From positions 496,001 to 560,000 of the forward strand of contig JAHNUO010000002.1 of assembly GCA_019787685.1 (NCBI GenBank): a DNA stretch of 64,000 nt, written 5' to 3'. Every line of letters starts with the position of its first letter. Position 1 is the stretch's first letter. The DNA is from Chiua virens (lineage: Eukaryota; Basidiomycota; Agaricomycetes; Boletales; Boletaceae). Below, one piece after another: positions 31,204 to 42,836 of this stretch. The notes below the pieces were generated by a model. The model was not told the DNA's origin, did no database searches, and was given only the letters and a program-made list of their open reading frames with translations. Position numbers and translations under genes: made by a program.

Positions 31204-31519
31204 ATTTTTTTGACAAGGATTCACAAAGACGGACTCAACAGCGTGTGGCGGCGAGCATCGCCTCTCTCTTCACCTTGGGCTACAGCAGATTAGCTAATTA
31301 GATATCTCCCCTTTTAGACTCATCCACATAATTAATCATTTCCCATCAATGGCGCCGTCACCGTCGGCGACGATGAGCTCGTAAAAGACACAAAGCGAGC
31401 GCCACTGACCACCCAGCCGCATCGCCCTGTCCGTCTTTCGGCCAATCTGCCCCTACAGTGCAGCGACCCGGTGCAACCGACATCCCCCGTCTCCCTTACC
31501 CTGCTTCACACCCGTCTGC

Positions 31520-34500
31520 ATGGCCCAGAAACATGGTGACGGCCATGCCACCGCGCACCCGTACGCGCCACCCACTCACGTCTTACCTACGGTGACTCCC
31601 TCCGACAAACTTCTTGCCTCCGTCATCTCCTTGCCATCCGATTCACGAATAGCTTATGTCACTTTCGTGCCCGCAACCGATGGCCCTTCCCATGATATCC
31701 TCGAGTTTGCCCGCAGATATATCGTGTCACGGAACGAGTCCCTTCGTCTCCTGGAATCCATACTACCCCATGTCCACATCGATGGCGCCTCCTCTACACT
31801 CCATGCTTTCATGTTCACGTCCCTCGATCATTCCGATGCCTGTCTTTCCACCCTGAAAACATTACCATTAGATGGTCTTGTCGGTGAGTACTTTTTTGAT
31901 CCATTGTGATTTCTTCCTGATGCCTTCCTTGCATTTGCGCTCTCCTGTGATCTGTGCTCATTACTTCTTCAAGTTACGGATGCTTCGCATTTCGATCCCC
32001 AAGGGCTCTATCCTTGTTCGTTTGAATGTGCCACCCAGCCCTCCCCATGTAACTTGTGCTGCGACGCGGTTCGTTCTCCGATCAACCGCCCAAATTTTTC
32101 GGCAGCCAACCTCCTACCGCGCCAGCCTCTGCGCATAATTTGCTCTCGTTTCATAAATGCTCTTCGGAGCCGAGTCATTGACGACATCACCAGAGTCTCG
32201 AAGGATGCCGTTGGCGGCCGTCCAGCTCGAAGGTTGATGGATGGATTCTTGCTCACGTCTTCCCCCATCTCGAATGAATGGGCGGCCGATTGGCTGAATG
32301 TACTGCGGCTCAGGTGAGGATCAAGCTTCAAGTGTCAAATATTCACTCAACATTCATTGTTGCAGGCCACTTGTGCATTGTCAGCTCGAGGTGCATCTTA
32401 ATACATCAAGATTAGAGATATATTCACAATTCCGGCCGACCGACCTGCTTCCGATCGATTTCAGTCACCCCTTGGCTCCTGGTACACCAATGACACTTCT
32501 ACCCTTCGGAGTTCCATCATATTATTTGTCGGCATATAACGGTCCTACTTCGGGAATTACCTGTCAATTCGAACAGTCCCTTGCTGGACTCGGGGTGGGT
32601 GACTGGAAGTCTTCTCTCCCCACACGACTATCCGATAAACACAGCGCGTTTCATTCAAATAATCCTAAGGAGATGAGCCCGACCTATGTCATCGCTTGGA
32701 TAGCCGTGCAAAACAAGCAGGGTGAAGATAAGGGGATAGCCATAATTTGGCCACTTCAACTTTGTCTTGCGTTCCCAGCATCTCCTCAGTTTGCTCATGT
32801 TCGCCGGCCTCTTCCTTACTTACCGGATCTACCCCCTCAACTTCAGCCTTCGCCCCCTCCACCCCCTCCACCGTCCCTTGCGCTCTCTTTGTTTTCCTCC
32901 GGAGAAGATCATCCATTTGCTATATCCACCCCAGCAGTACTCAGCGGATGTCCGATCTCACGTCGTCCGTGTGCATCCCCTACTTCTCCTTCTGTTCGTG
33001 CGTTCCGCTGCCTGACACTTTCAAAGTCGTCAAAAGTCGAGAATGTCGCTTCGGAAATAGCCTTGTACGTGGAATCTGTCGCGAAAGAGCGGGAAAAGGA
33101 ACGCGAGCGTATTCGAAGAGAACGAGAGAATGCGCAATCCTCTGCTTCCCCTCGTATTGTAGCAACTCCTTCTGCTGGTACCAGTATTCCACCTTCCGTT
33201 TCTGTTCCTATCACTACCGACTCCCCTGTGCCTATCTCTCCGGTCAATGGAAACCATGCAGGAAACGCGCAGACACCACTTGATCTTGTCCAGGCTGCAA
33301 TAATGGCTGCCACAGACGCTAATATTCCGCCGCCTTACCCCTCCCCTCCTTCCGCTCCTGGAAAAGCGACCATACAGCATACCACATCCAGTGTGGACTC
33401 TACAGTTGTTCCTGGACCTCCTTTGCATACAAGGGCTGCTTCGTCACCTCCCCATCCGCCTTTCGACCCATTTGGATCTATCGAAGCCACTTGGACACAA
33501 CCTTCCACCGATTTTATGCACCTTGGTGAAGCATACGACATGGCCTTCAACATGAATGTCGACAATATAGGGGCCGCAAGTGGTGGCAGAAGTACGAGTA
33601 CAGGGCACGCAAACATGGATTTTGAGGATGGGTTCATCTTCACGGACGACGACTTTGATTTCTTCGATCGACCATCCGGAGTTGCTCGAGCCACTCGGCC
33701 CGTTGTACCTGCCCCCGAAGAGCCCTCTGGCCTTGCCCACCCAGCATCTGGGCCGACGGGGTTTTCACCGAGTACCCTAGGCGACGGGTCCTTTACACCA
33801 GGTCAACACTCATCCCCATTTGCCAATGGTGGAATCGCAGATGCATCCACACCTCGGATTTCCGAGGTGTATCATATACAGGATTCAGCATCAGCTGGTG
33901 CAGATGCGGCACCGCCGTCTCCAGGGCCCACCCCAAATTCCCAACCGACAACACCTCAAATATCATTATCGCTAGAGAACAGGAAAGGACCTGTAGCCCC
34001 ATCAAATTTTTTTGACCCGATCCCATTCGCTCAGAGCCACATATCGTCTGATTCAAAATACCACAGGGGTAAATTTGCCCTTCCCAGCCCGCCCGATGAG
34101 GAAGACAGAACGCGACCGATACCTTGGCCCTCGTCACCTGATCAGAATAGCTGGTGGATAAGTCGATACAAGGCGGTGACTGACCCTCGCATTGGTCTTG
34201 TGAAGAAGCTTATTGGCGTAAAGCGAAAAAGCTCTGCACAAGGGTCTCGTGATACGAAATGGCGTCCTAGCTGGTTACAACATACCTCAGACGGAGAGCA
34301 TCCCGTTTCCGATGATGCTGACGATACTTCTGACGTTGCATCTGAGGACGAAGATATCGACGGGGTTGAACTCGCGATTCCCTCGCGAACCACTACGCCA
34401 CCTCCCGCATATTTGCCGTTAGGGCCGACATTGCTGCATATGCGCTTTTCACATCCATACCTCCTTCCGCTCAGTAGACCCTTGCGGCCTCCTGGCGCAG

Positions 34501-36576
34501 CGGTGGCACCTATGACGATCCCAGTACACGTCCCGACATCTGTCCCCACTCCTGTATCGCCTGCTGCTGCACTCGGCGCCACATCAGAGAAGTCGAAGTC
34601 TCTCGAGGCCGCAGGGAGCATGATCGCTAGGGAAGCTGTTGAGAACAGCATATTTTTTGATGCATGGCGAGCCAGCAACACTAGTTGTCTACCAAATAGG
34701 CAGCTGGATGTCTGGCCCTCCGACATATCTATGGTAACCCAGATCATCCGTGATCTTCCTGCCATCGATGCCCCCATGGAACTACAGACATTCTTGCATC
34801 ATGGTTAGCATATTCTCTGTCACGCAAACATGTTTGCTGACTTCTTGGTCAAGGAGTCGGTTCGCCCTCAGACTCGGGACTTCTCCAGCGAATGGACACG
34901 CCGATGATCTCGGTTGGTAAGGGTGACTCTATTATTCAAGTCCTACCTTCATCGCTACGCTTCTGGGAGAAGCTTGGGTTGACACCACAGGCGGGCAAGA
35001 AGGACCTCACGACCTTTCTCTTTTTCGAGGAGAATGGTATGGACAAACAAATGTTGGCAGATGCTTGGTTAAAGAAGTTATCTACGACCTACAGTGTGCG
35101 TCCCCTCATTGACCGTTCCGATTCGCTACTTAACGCCGTCCTTAGGCACGCCAACTGGGTTCCCATGCCACCGGAAGGCATTCTCTCTGTTCAGTCGACG
35201 GTACTTTCGCTCTGCGACTGGATTCCCTCCGCAAATACCTCGGTAGGCAGTATTGTGATTTCGAAATGTTTTGCTGATTGTCGTACGTTAGCTTCGTTTG
35301 CCACAGACTACCCAGATCTGGACGGTCTTGTATTTTACATCGCAGTTCCGGACTCGGCGTTGACACTCGCTTCACCTCTACTCCGACAGATTGCTTCGGC
35401 GATGAAGAGACTGCAGAAAATCCGTGCTGCGCATCCAGTCACCTTACAACTTATACCCGAACACCACATCACTTCGCACGACCCTGGAACCACTGATTTT
35501 GAACGACTTTGTTTCTCTGTGTATCATCGTGTTCCTCAGCCGGTCGACCGCACTATGTCACGTAAAATATTCGACACTGACAAAGACGTTCGTGAGTTCT
35601 TCCGCGAGCCAGCATTCACTCTTGCACGACCACCCAAACCTGCTATACACTTCAATTTGGGTCCAGCCCACACTTTGGACGTGCTGGACCGCCATACCTT
35701 CCTTCATGTTGGGTACAGATTTTCTGCGTGCGGGAAATGGATCTTGGCAGCATGTATCGACCAGCGCGGCGAATCTTATGACCTCGGTAGCTGGTTAACC
35801 CAGGATGAGGCCGAAACCTCTGCCGTCCTGCAGGTCTGGGACTTTGCCCTGCAAGCTGCTCGAAGAACTAATATTGAATGGCGTTTGGTGATCTCCAAAT
35901 TGGGACTCATGTCTCCCGCAGAGCTTGACGGTTCGTAAGTTTTTATCGATATTCCAAATCGTTCTTGACCTGTGTGTTAGCTTGGATCCACAATTTATCA
36001 GCATCTCCTGGTCGGGATCGTGCTCCCTTTCATGTTACGATCTCATCCGTCGATCACAATATTTCTTGGTCGCTCATACAACTAAACCAACCCAATACCG
36101 GACAACAAACGCCTTCACGACGTGCCACAGGGAAGGACTCATTATCCAAATCATTGTACATGGATGTGACCACTGCCACAACATACGCTGTCTATCCCAC
36201 CATTCGCATCCCCTTGTCCATGCCTCCAGCCTATCCTTGGGCCGATTCTTCTTTTATTCCTGATCAAGAGGGTGCTGTGAGCACTGAATCCACTTGTCCC
36301 CTTCTTCCTGTTCGCTCGACTATCCTCCTTCATGTCCCTTTCAAGCGCGCGGGTTCGTCATGCCCGACCCTCCATATCCACTTCCTCCATAGTCATAGAT
36401 CCCCGACCTCTACGCTTCTCATTCCGGACGATGTCATCTACCAAGAAATCACGCGAAACTTTTATGAACTAGCTGTTCTCGCAAGCTTACAGGGACCGTT
36501 TGGATACCCTATCCTTCCATTGCATCTATCTGCGCTCGAAACCATGCAGGATGTGCTTCGGCAGGAGCCTGAATAG
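31520..36576 (+). CDS. MED13: Mediator complex subunit 13 (kinase module)
   Basis: Large subunit linking the CDK8 kinase module to core Mediator in the nucleus (Srb9 in yeast). Seven exons (31520-31883, 31974-32313, 32366-34803, 34854-35095, 35146-35242, 35292-35930, 35981-36576) give 1,571 residues in frame; further introns may hide in the long exon 3. The N-terminal domain includes SRIAYVTFVPATDG and LRSRVIDDITRVSKDAVGGRP, then DLLPIDFSHPLAPGTPMTLL and GIAIIWPLQLCLAF. The middle is Pro/Ser rich and probably disordered, with an acidic patch (DFEDGFIFTDDDFDFFD). The C-terminal PIWI-like half is clear: VLQVWDFALQAARRTNIEWR, LVISKLGLMSPAELDAW, and a C-terminus ending in SALETMQDVLRQEPE. It is divergent from the DUF2433 gene and convergent with BIG1. 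Confidence 0.92.
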
Positions 36577-36775
36577 TTGCTGTTTCTTGGTTTTCCTAAT
36601 CTCTTGGCTTTCTAGATGCTCCTCGTTCAATATTGCTTATTGCACGCCGGTCATTATCCTAGCATTACTGTTGTATCCCTACCTGTCGTATCATTGCATC
36701 TCTTATCTTTCCTTATGTGTCATGACGTCGGTGTAATTGCCAGTCAAAACTAATATGACCACCATTCTTGAAGTA

Positions 36776-37799
36776 TTACTGCGTCTTCTTCTCCTGTGCG
36801 CTATAATCCTTTGGTGCCTCAGATCGTGAAGTTGATTGAATACTGGCAAGTGTGTTGATGCCCATCAGGACGATTGGTACTAGGATGAAAAACGCGACGA
36901 GAAGCGACGTGATGAGGGCTGGAGTGAGGAGTTGGTAGTTGTGAAGGATGCCCCCCTTGGGCGACGCAACAGTGGTTGCGCTGTACGGAGCTGTCGCATC
37001 GGGTGGTGAATCGAACGCGGAGTCGAGATCAGAAACTTCACGACGCTCCAATGGGAGTGAACCTGCGTAGATGACGAGATGGTTCGGGATGAGAGCAACA
37101 AGTTTGTCAAGCTCCTTCGAGAGAAGTCGTTCTGGACGTGTAAAGGGTGAGAGATGAAAAACAATTGGACCCCGACGAATACGAACCATGCTCGGCCATA
37201 AGGGTCTTCCTGTACCTAGAAGATCCTTCGATCGGAGGCAACGAAATAGAAAGCACATGCTTCTTGTCCTCTTCTAGTTGCCACTCTCCTGAACCTGGGA
37301 CAACGTCGAGAGCGATTGAACTGCATTGTCTGGTGACCAGGGAAGCCGCATTGGGGGAGGACTTCAGACTTCGTTCGACATAGGGTAGCTGACGTGAACT
37401 TGGCGATTCTTTGATCAACGTCGCCAGTCTACACGAAGGCGGAAGGTTTCGCAGGTCGGAACTGTGTGCCTATTCGAGCACGTTATTGTGAATGTACTTA
37501 GCACGGGCAAATAAGAAACCTACCCCAGGGTGGTCTACGACGACGACAGCATCATAGGAGCAGAGGTTCTCGTTCGAAACAATGCTTTCGAGTAATGAAC
37601 CATGATCGGGACGTGCGCCAGGAGTCAGACTGCCGAGGACAGAATCCGAGCTAGAACAGGACAGAGCTCAGACGCCGGGTGAAAAGAAATCGAAACTGAA
37701 ATACCTCTGAGATGACCAAGCAAAAAAGGGTACAGTATCTGAGAATGCGAAGACACCGGAGACTGGCAGCAAAGCCAAAAGAACAGCACGCGCAGCCAT
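36776..37799 (-). CDS. BIG1: BIG1 / V-ATPase assembly (Ac45-like) ER membrane protein
   Basis: Type I ER membrane protein of the BIG1/VOA1 (Ac45-like) group, linked in yeast to beta-1,6-glucan synthesis and V-ATPase assembly. The ATG at 37799 begins a signal peptide (MAARAVLLALLPVSGVFAF) followed by SDTVPFFAWSS, typical of the family. The middle exons hold SIALDVVPGSGEWQLEED and LLSKELDKLVALIPNHLVIYAG. The last exon has GGILHNYQLLTPALITSLLV, a membrane helix (VAFFILVPIVLMGINTLASIQ) and a short cytosolic Lys-rich tail ending KKTQ at 36776. BIG1 and VOA1 families are similar here; BIG1 is my preferred label. The start lies 114 bp from divergent SPT4. Confidence 0.82.
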
Positions 37800-37913
37800 C
37801 GTAGCTAGTAACTAACCTCAGATTCTTAGCCAACACTGCAAACACCACCTTAGGTAAGCTCGGAGTTATTCTCGGTCTACCCAACGAACGCCTTAAATTG
37901 ACTCTCTGACGCC

Positions 37914-38397
37914 ATGTCAACAGCCGCAATCCCCTCACAGGCAAGATCAAAGCAGCTTAGAGCTTGTCTGCTTTGCTCAATAATACAACATCCAGCGGAC
38001 TTCAGGAAGGGCGGATGCCCAAACTGCGAGGAGATCATGCAGGTTTGTGTTACCACTCCTTTCTTATGAGACTTCAATCAAAACTATTCCCTGGACCAGA
38101 TGAAAGGCAGTCCAGACCGCATTGGCGTCTGCACGACAACACAGTTTGACGGTATCATAGCTGTCATTGACCCTGAGTCGAGTTGGGTAGCTCGCTGGCA
38201 AAGAACATGTGCGTCCGTTGCCTGGTTCTTTCGGCCTTGTTCGGTCCAGGCTAATTTCATTGTTCATCCGCCCAGCCAAATACGTGAGAGGCATGTACGC
38301 CGTGCGAGTCAAGGGTCGCATTCCAGAGGAGGTTGAGGTCGAACTCGAGAGTCGAGGTATCAAGTACCGGCCGAGAGACCAGACAGATCAAGATTGA
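37914..38397 (+). CDS. SPT4: Transcription elongation factor SPT4, copy 1
   Basis: Small zinc protein that pairs with SPT5 (DSIF) on RNA polymerase II. Three exons (37914-38042, 38100-38208, 38276-38397) give 119 residues. The zinc site is visible as CLLCSIIQHPADF...GCPNCEE (two CxxC pairs). FDGIIAVIDPESSWVARWQR and SKYVRGMYAVRVKGRIPEEV are family hallmarks. All splice sites are GT-AG. A second intact copy lies at 46143-46634 with identical exon 1 and exon 2 lengths. This copy sits in a divergent pair with BIG1. Confidence 0.95.
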
Positions 38398-39240
38398 GCG
38401 TTGCACATGGACGTTCTCCTCCGGTCTTTATTTTACATTGCGGTAATTCACAGTCTGACACTTACCGGTACGCACCGGAATTGTCGAGTACACTTCAAAC
38501 GTTCGAAGCCGTGAAGGATGGGCGGAGGATCAGGTCGTCGAGCGTGTAACGAACAACGCGGTACTCAGGGGAGGTTAGATTAGACAAGAAAGTATTTCAA
38601 GAGGGGACTTGGCCGGAAACGTCGTCAAGTCGTAACTTGCCATCGGCTTTGATTTGTTGTCAGTAAGGAGTGCACCAACACTCTCGCTACAACTTCATAT
38701 ATGAACCAATTGGAAGAAGAGAGGGCATCCGAATACTGTCACATTTACCGGCAGCACCGCCGCAGCAATCAGAGAGCACATTTTCATTCACGGTGCAAGG
38801 CGCAAAAAGCATACCAACACTCCGGTGGTCGAGTCAGAAATCAGACGGAATGGAAGCAGGGTCTCAGGAAGCTGATACCCCTCTCGAAGCTTTGCATGAA
38901 ACTTGATCAGCTGAAACGTAATCATGATGGTCACTAACGCCAGTGTCTCAAATTCAATCCCTCAGTTCATGCTCGAGCTGTCTCTCTCGCCTCTGTTGGC
39001 ATAATGCAAAAGATTTGTTCGTGATCGTTAGGTGCTTTTTGTGATTTGGGCCATGTACCAAGGTATCAAGCTTCCATTTGAGTGTTGCCTCACTAGCAAC
39101 CATGCCGTTGCAGTTTCTCCCTAAAATGTATGTCTTGTCGATCGACTGGGTCGTACAAAGCACCAAGATATCACAGGGTACTCGCTTTTCCTTGACCGTG
39201 TACCGAGCGTCGAATAAATGGTCGTAATGTCGATGTCCAA
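38398..39240. other. Intergenic with small unassigned ORFs
   Basis: The first about 75 bp resemble the 3' flank of SPT4 copy 2 (TTGCACATGGACGT and ACACTT(A/G)CCGGT). Small frames at 38670-38937 (plus) and 39244-38954 (minus, 96 codons) match nothing I recognise; the latter probably lies in the CWC15 3' untranslated region. Confidence 0.4.
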
Positions 39241-40162
39241 TCACTGCGGAAGCGACATGGTCAGTATTCTACTGAACTTGATACTGTAATGTACACCTAC
39301 TTTGATAAATTTGGCCATAAATTTTCTGAGTAGATGTCCGTCAGATCGAGAGATTTCTGTGAAAGAAACGGACACGCACTTGTGGAACTCGGTTCGCAGC
39401 AGATCGTTCACGAATTGACCAGATTTTTCTTTTTGATTCATCGCCTGGTTCTTGAAGATGAGATCTAAGACTGTTTAGCCCTTCTTTCTGCGAAACATGA
39501 ACAAGTAAATACTCACCGTCGTCCCATCTTCGTTTGACCGAAAACGTCCCTGGAGCGGTCGTGTTTAAACCGGGTGTTTGCCCTAGCTGGGCTGCTTGCG
39601 ACGCCAACTCCTCGCGTTCCTGACGCGCCTTTTCCTCGGCACGCTCGCGTTTGATCTTTTCGAGTTCACGGAGAAGTTCGTCAGTATCATCCTCTTCCTC
39701 ATCCTCCGACTCGTCCTCGCTCTCCTCGCCCTTGCCATTTTGTGCTGCTTCCTCTTCGTCGTCTTCGTCGTCATCCTTGTCCAGCTCCAGCGCCTCTTGC
39801 AACAGCTTTCTTCGCTTGACAGCCTCCTCATCTTCGGTAACAGAAACATCCCCGTTGGTGCCCGCAGTGATAGCAACCACCGGCGGTCGCCCCTCGGCCT
39901 TGCGTTTCTTGTTCCGGGCCTCCTCTTCCGCAAAGAGAAGTTCTGCGCGGAGATCTCGTCGTGCGACCTCATTTGTGGACGTTTGACCGGGCTGGCTAGC
40001 TCGGGTGCGTCAGGGAAGTGTGCATGGTGCGTGGAGAAGTAGGACGAACCGGAACTTGAGCTTGGTGTATGCGGCCATGTCGCGCACCGAGTACTGTCGC
40101 GAGCCGCCTTTGACGTCTCGTGCTTGTGCAGGATCCCATGTCGGTCTGTGAGCGGTCGACAT
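39241..40162 (-). CDS. CWC15: Pre-mRNA-splicing factor CWC15
   Basis: Component of the Prp19-associated (NTC-related) part of the spliceosome. The ATG at 40162 begins MSTAHRPTWDPAQA, the invariant N-terminus of this family, followed by KGGSRQYSVRDMAAYTKLKF. After an intron near 40050-40002 comes QPGQTSTNEVARRDLRAELL and EEEARNKKRKAEGRPPV. A long acidic coiled-coil stretch (DKDDDEDDEEEAAQNG, DESEDEEEDDTDELLRELEK) is followed by FSVKRRWDD. The last exons read LIFKNQAMNQKEKSGQFVND, LLRTEFHK, KFMAKFIK and a TGA at 39241 after a final intron. Divergent from SEC63 with only 138 bp between start codons. Confidence 0.92.
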
Positions 40163-40300
40163 TGTTGGTGGTAAGTACTTAAGTTAATCGAGTCAACCCC
40201 TAGTGGTAGTGTATTAGTTAGTTTTCGCACGGTCAATTGAAGGCCACGTCAAAAGTTCGCGTGTACCTCTTGCATCACAACTTTTTCTACAGGTAGGGCC

Positions 40301-42726
40301 ATGGCCAACTACCACTATGACGAGGCTGGCAACATGGCCACCTACTTTGTCATTTCTGTACTCGCCATTATACTCATTCCATTCACTCTCTCCTCCGTGT
40401 CCGCGTAGCCGCCAGTGAGTCTTGCCGTCACCCCCACGCAGCAACCCACTGATCACCGCGCCGTGCAGAGCACCCCGAACAAGACGTGCAAGGGTGTCAG
40501 TGTATGCCCTGCCTCGATCGCAGACAGCAAATTAGTGCAACCAACAGATTCAGCTCTAGACTCACAAAAAGGTATGCTTCTGCGTGTACCGTGCTTTCGA
40601 ATGGACCTTTCAAATGTCTACGATTTGTTTTAGAACAGTGTTCCTCCTGGTTGGATGGTCGGCTTTTGCCTGGCTGCTGTACGGAGTGCACGGTGCCGAG
40701 TCTGACAACAAGGTATACAACCCGTATGAAATATTGGGGATCTCCACCGTACGCGTTCATCATCGCTCTCCTGTTTCACAGGCCTCATCCATCTGCTTAA
40801 ACAGGGTGCCTCGGAAAAGGAAATCAAATCACTCTTCAAAAAGCTCTCTAAAATCTAGTGCGTATCCGTCCCACCCACTTCGGCTCACTCTAATGATGGT
40901 GCCTAGTCACCCAGACAAGGTAAAAGCAACGGTAAATGAGACGGTCGAACAAATCGCCAACCGCTTCGTAGACATTACGAAGGCATACAAATCGTGAGCA
41001 CTCGTCGACTTCTTTGCTTTCGTGACGTTCAGTACCTGTGATAGTTTGACAGACGAGACGATCCGCCGCAACTACGAACTATATGGTCACCCCGACGGGC
41101 GTCAGGAAGTCTCCATGGGTATCGCGCTGCCCTCGTGGATTGTCGAGAGCAAGAACAACATATGGGTTTTGGGTCTTTATGCACTCCTGATTGGTGGTCT
41201 ACTTCCTGGTATGGTCGGGCGTTGGTGGTTCGGCAGTAAAGGAAAGACCAAAGATGGCATCGAGCCACGGACTGCAGAGGGCTTCTGGAAAGGTGTCGAG
41301 GAAGGAAGTGGACTTGGGGACATCGTCAAGGTCGTTGGCAGCGCATTCAGGTACGAGTCGCATACTAAGAGCGCGGGTGATTTGAGCAATGTGGAGGCCG
41401 AGATTGAGAAAAGAGTAGGGGATGAATGGAAAAAGATGATCAAGGCCGTCGCGAACGGCGATGGCGATTCGAATGCTCGGAGGGCATTGACGCTACTCTA
41501 TGCTCATTTTTTGCGCCTGGATCTGGGCTCGAAGGCGCTAGAACAAGGTAAGTTTCTATTGGTTGGTTTGCGTTTCAACGCGGAACTTACAGGCGAGGAT
41601 TAGAACAAGCGTCGTTGCTTCTCCAGACACCCATGCTACTAAATGCTCTCTTGACCATTGCATCTGCTCGTAGCTGGCTTGCACCGACTCTTGGTGTCAT
41701 GCGGCTTCACGCATACCTCGTACAGGCGTTGGTTCCCGGCAAGGCTACTCCCATACAGGCCCAGTTGCCAGGATTCGATAGTACGGTCTTGAGTACCGGA
41801 AAGCAGGACCTTGCAACGTTTGTGCGCGAGTTGAAGGAGAATGGGGACCAACGCGCTTCGGAGGCTGGCAAGGCACTACAGAGTTGGGGAACCCTGGAGA
41901 TCGTCGACATGGGTTTCAAAGGTACGTATCACAGTATTTCTATTGTGCGTATTCACTTACGTGTTATTTAAGTGATTGGTGAACGTTTGGTCACACCATC
42001 ATCCATCGTGTTCCTGCTGGTGAAGCTGCGCGTAAAGGAACCTGGCACGACCACGCCGTCCCCAGTACAGGATGCCAAGTCCATTAAAAAGAATGACGAA
42101 ATTGATGGAAAGTTTTTAAGTACCCGGAAAGATGCAGAGGAAACTGACGCCAATGGCGCTGGATACGCACACGCTCCTTACTGGCCTGGAGTACGTCAAA
42201 TGCGAATCTGTAAATGCACATGACTGACAAAGGAGTGCAGCTTCGTAAGCCTGGATGGTGGATTATTTTGGCCGACGATAAATCGAATAGAATTGTCGTT
42301 CCACCTCTAAAGATCAGTGACGTGCCCCGTTCGGACCCATCGAGAGCACGGAACTACAGGTGCTACAAGATCCAATTCCAGGCGCCGCCGAACACCGGGC
42401 TATTTACGTGGAAGGTCTACTTTGTGAGCGACACCATCGCCGGAGAAGAGACGTGTCGACCGATCTCGGTGGGTCATTTTTTGTCGCAGACATGAGTGAT
42501 GCTGACAGGCATGATGCAGCTCAAGATTGACGACGTGTCTGCACTCGCTGCGGAGGAGCAGACGCCCGAGGACGAGATCTCAGACCCAGAAGAGGACTCG
42601 TTGGCTGGACAGATGGCTGCGATGCGAGGAGGTTCTGTGAAGAAGGTAGAAATGGTCGAGAGCGATGATGAGAGTTCGACGGACGTGGACGAAGAGGACG
42701 ACAGTGAGAGCAGTGACAGTGACTAG
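40301..42726 (+). CDS. SEC63: ER translocon J-protein SEC63
   Basis: Subunit of the post-translational protein translocation complex in the ER membrane; its lumenal J domain recruits BiP/Kar2. The ATG at 40301 gives a first membrane helix (MATYFVISVLAIILIPFTLS), then a second (FLLVGWSAFAWLLYGV), the J domain (YNPYEILGIST, SEKEIKSLFKKLSK, HPDK near 40910, VDITKAYKSLTDE), and a third helix (IWVLGLYALLIGGLLPGMVG). The Brl domain follows (LLQTPMLLNALLTIASARSW, LPGFDSTVLS, YWPG, LRKPGWWIILADDKSNRIV, FTWKVYFVSDTIAGEE). The C-terminus is acidic (DEEDDSESSDSD), as in homologues that bind Sec62. Many small introns interrupt it. It ends 110 bp before the RFC1 start. Confidence 0.94.
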
Positions 42727-42836
42727 TAGCTAGTATTAGTATTACACTTTTTGATATGATATACCGAATTATTGACACGAGACGCGCGTGTACTAAAGTG
42801 TACCAAAGTGTAGTACTACTCCTGACCAGACTCGTC

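Noticed and set aside
33335..34777. Minus-strand frames of 114 to 211 codons
   Set aside because: They lie opposite the long MED13 exon and have no family signature; low-complexity plus-strand codons keep the opposite strand open.
39596..40042. 148-codon plus-strand frame rich in Leu and Phe
   Set aside because: It is the antisense of the acidic coiled-coil stretch of CWC15.
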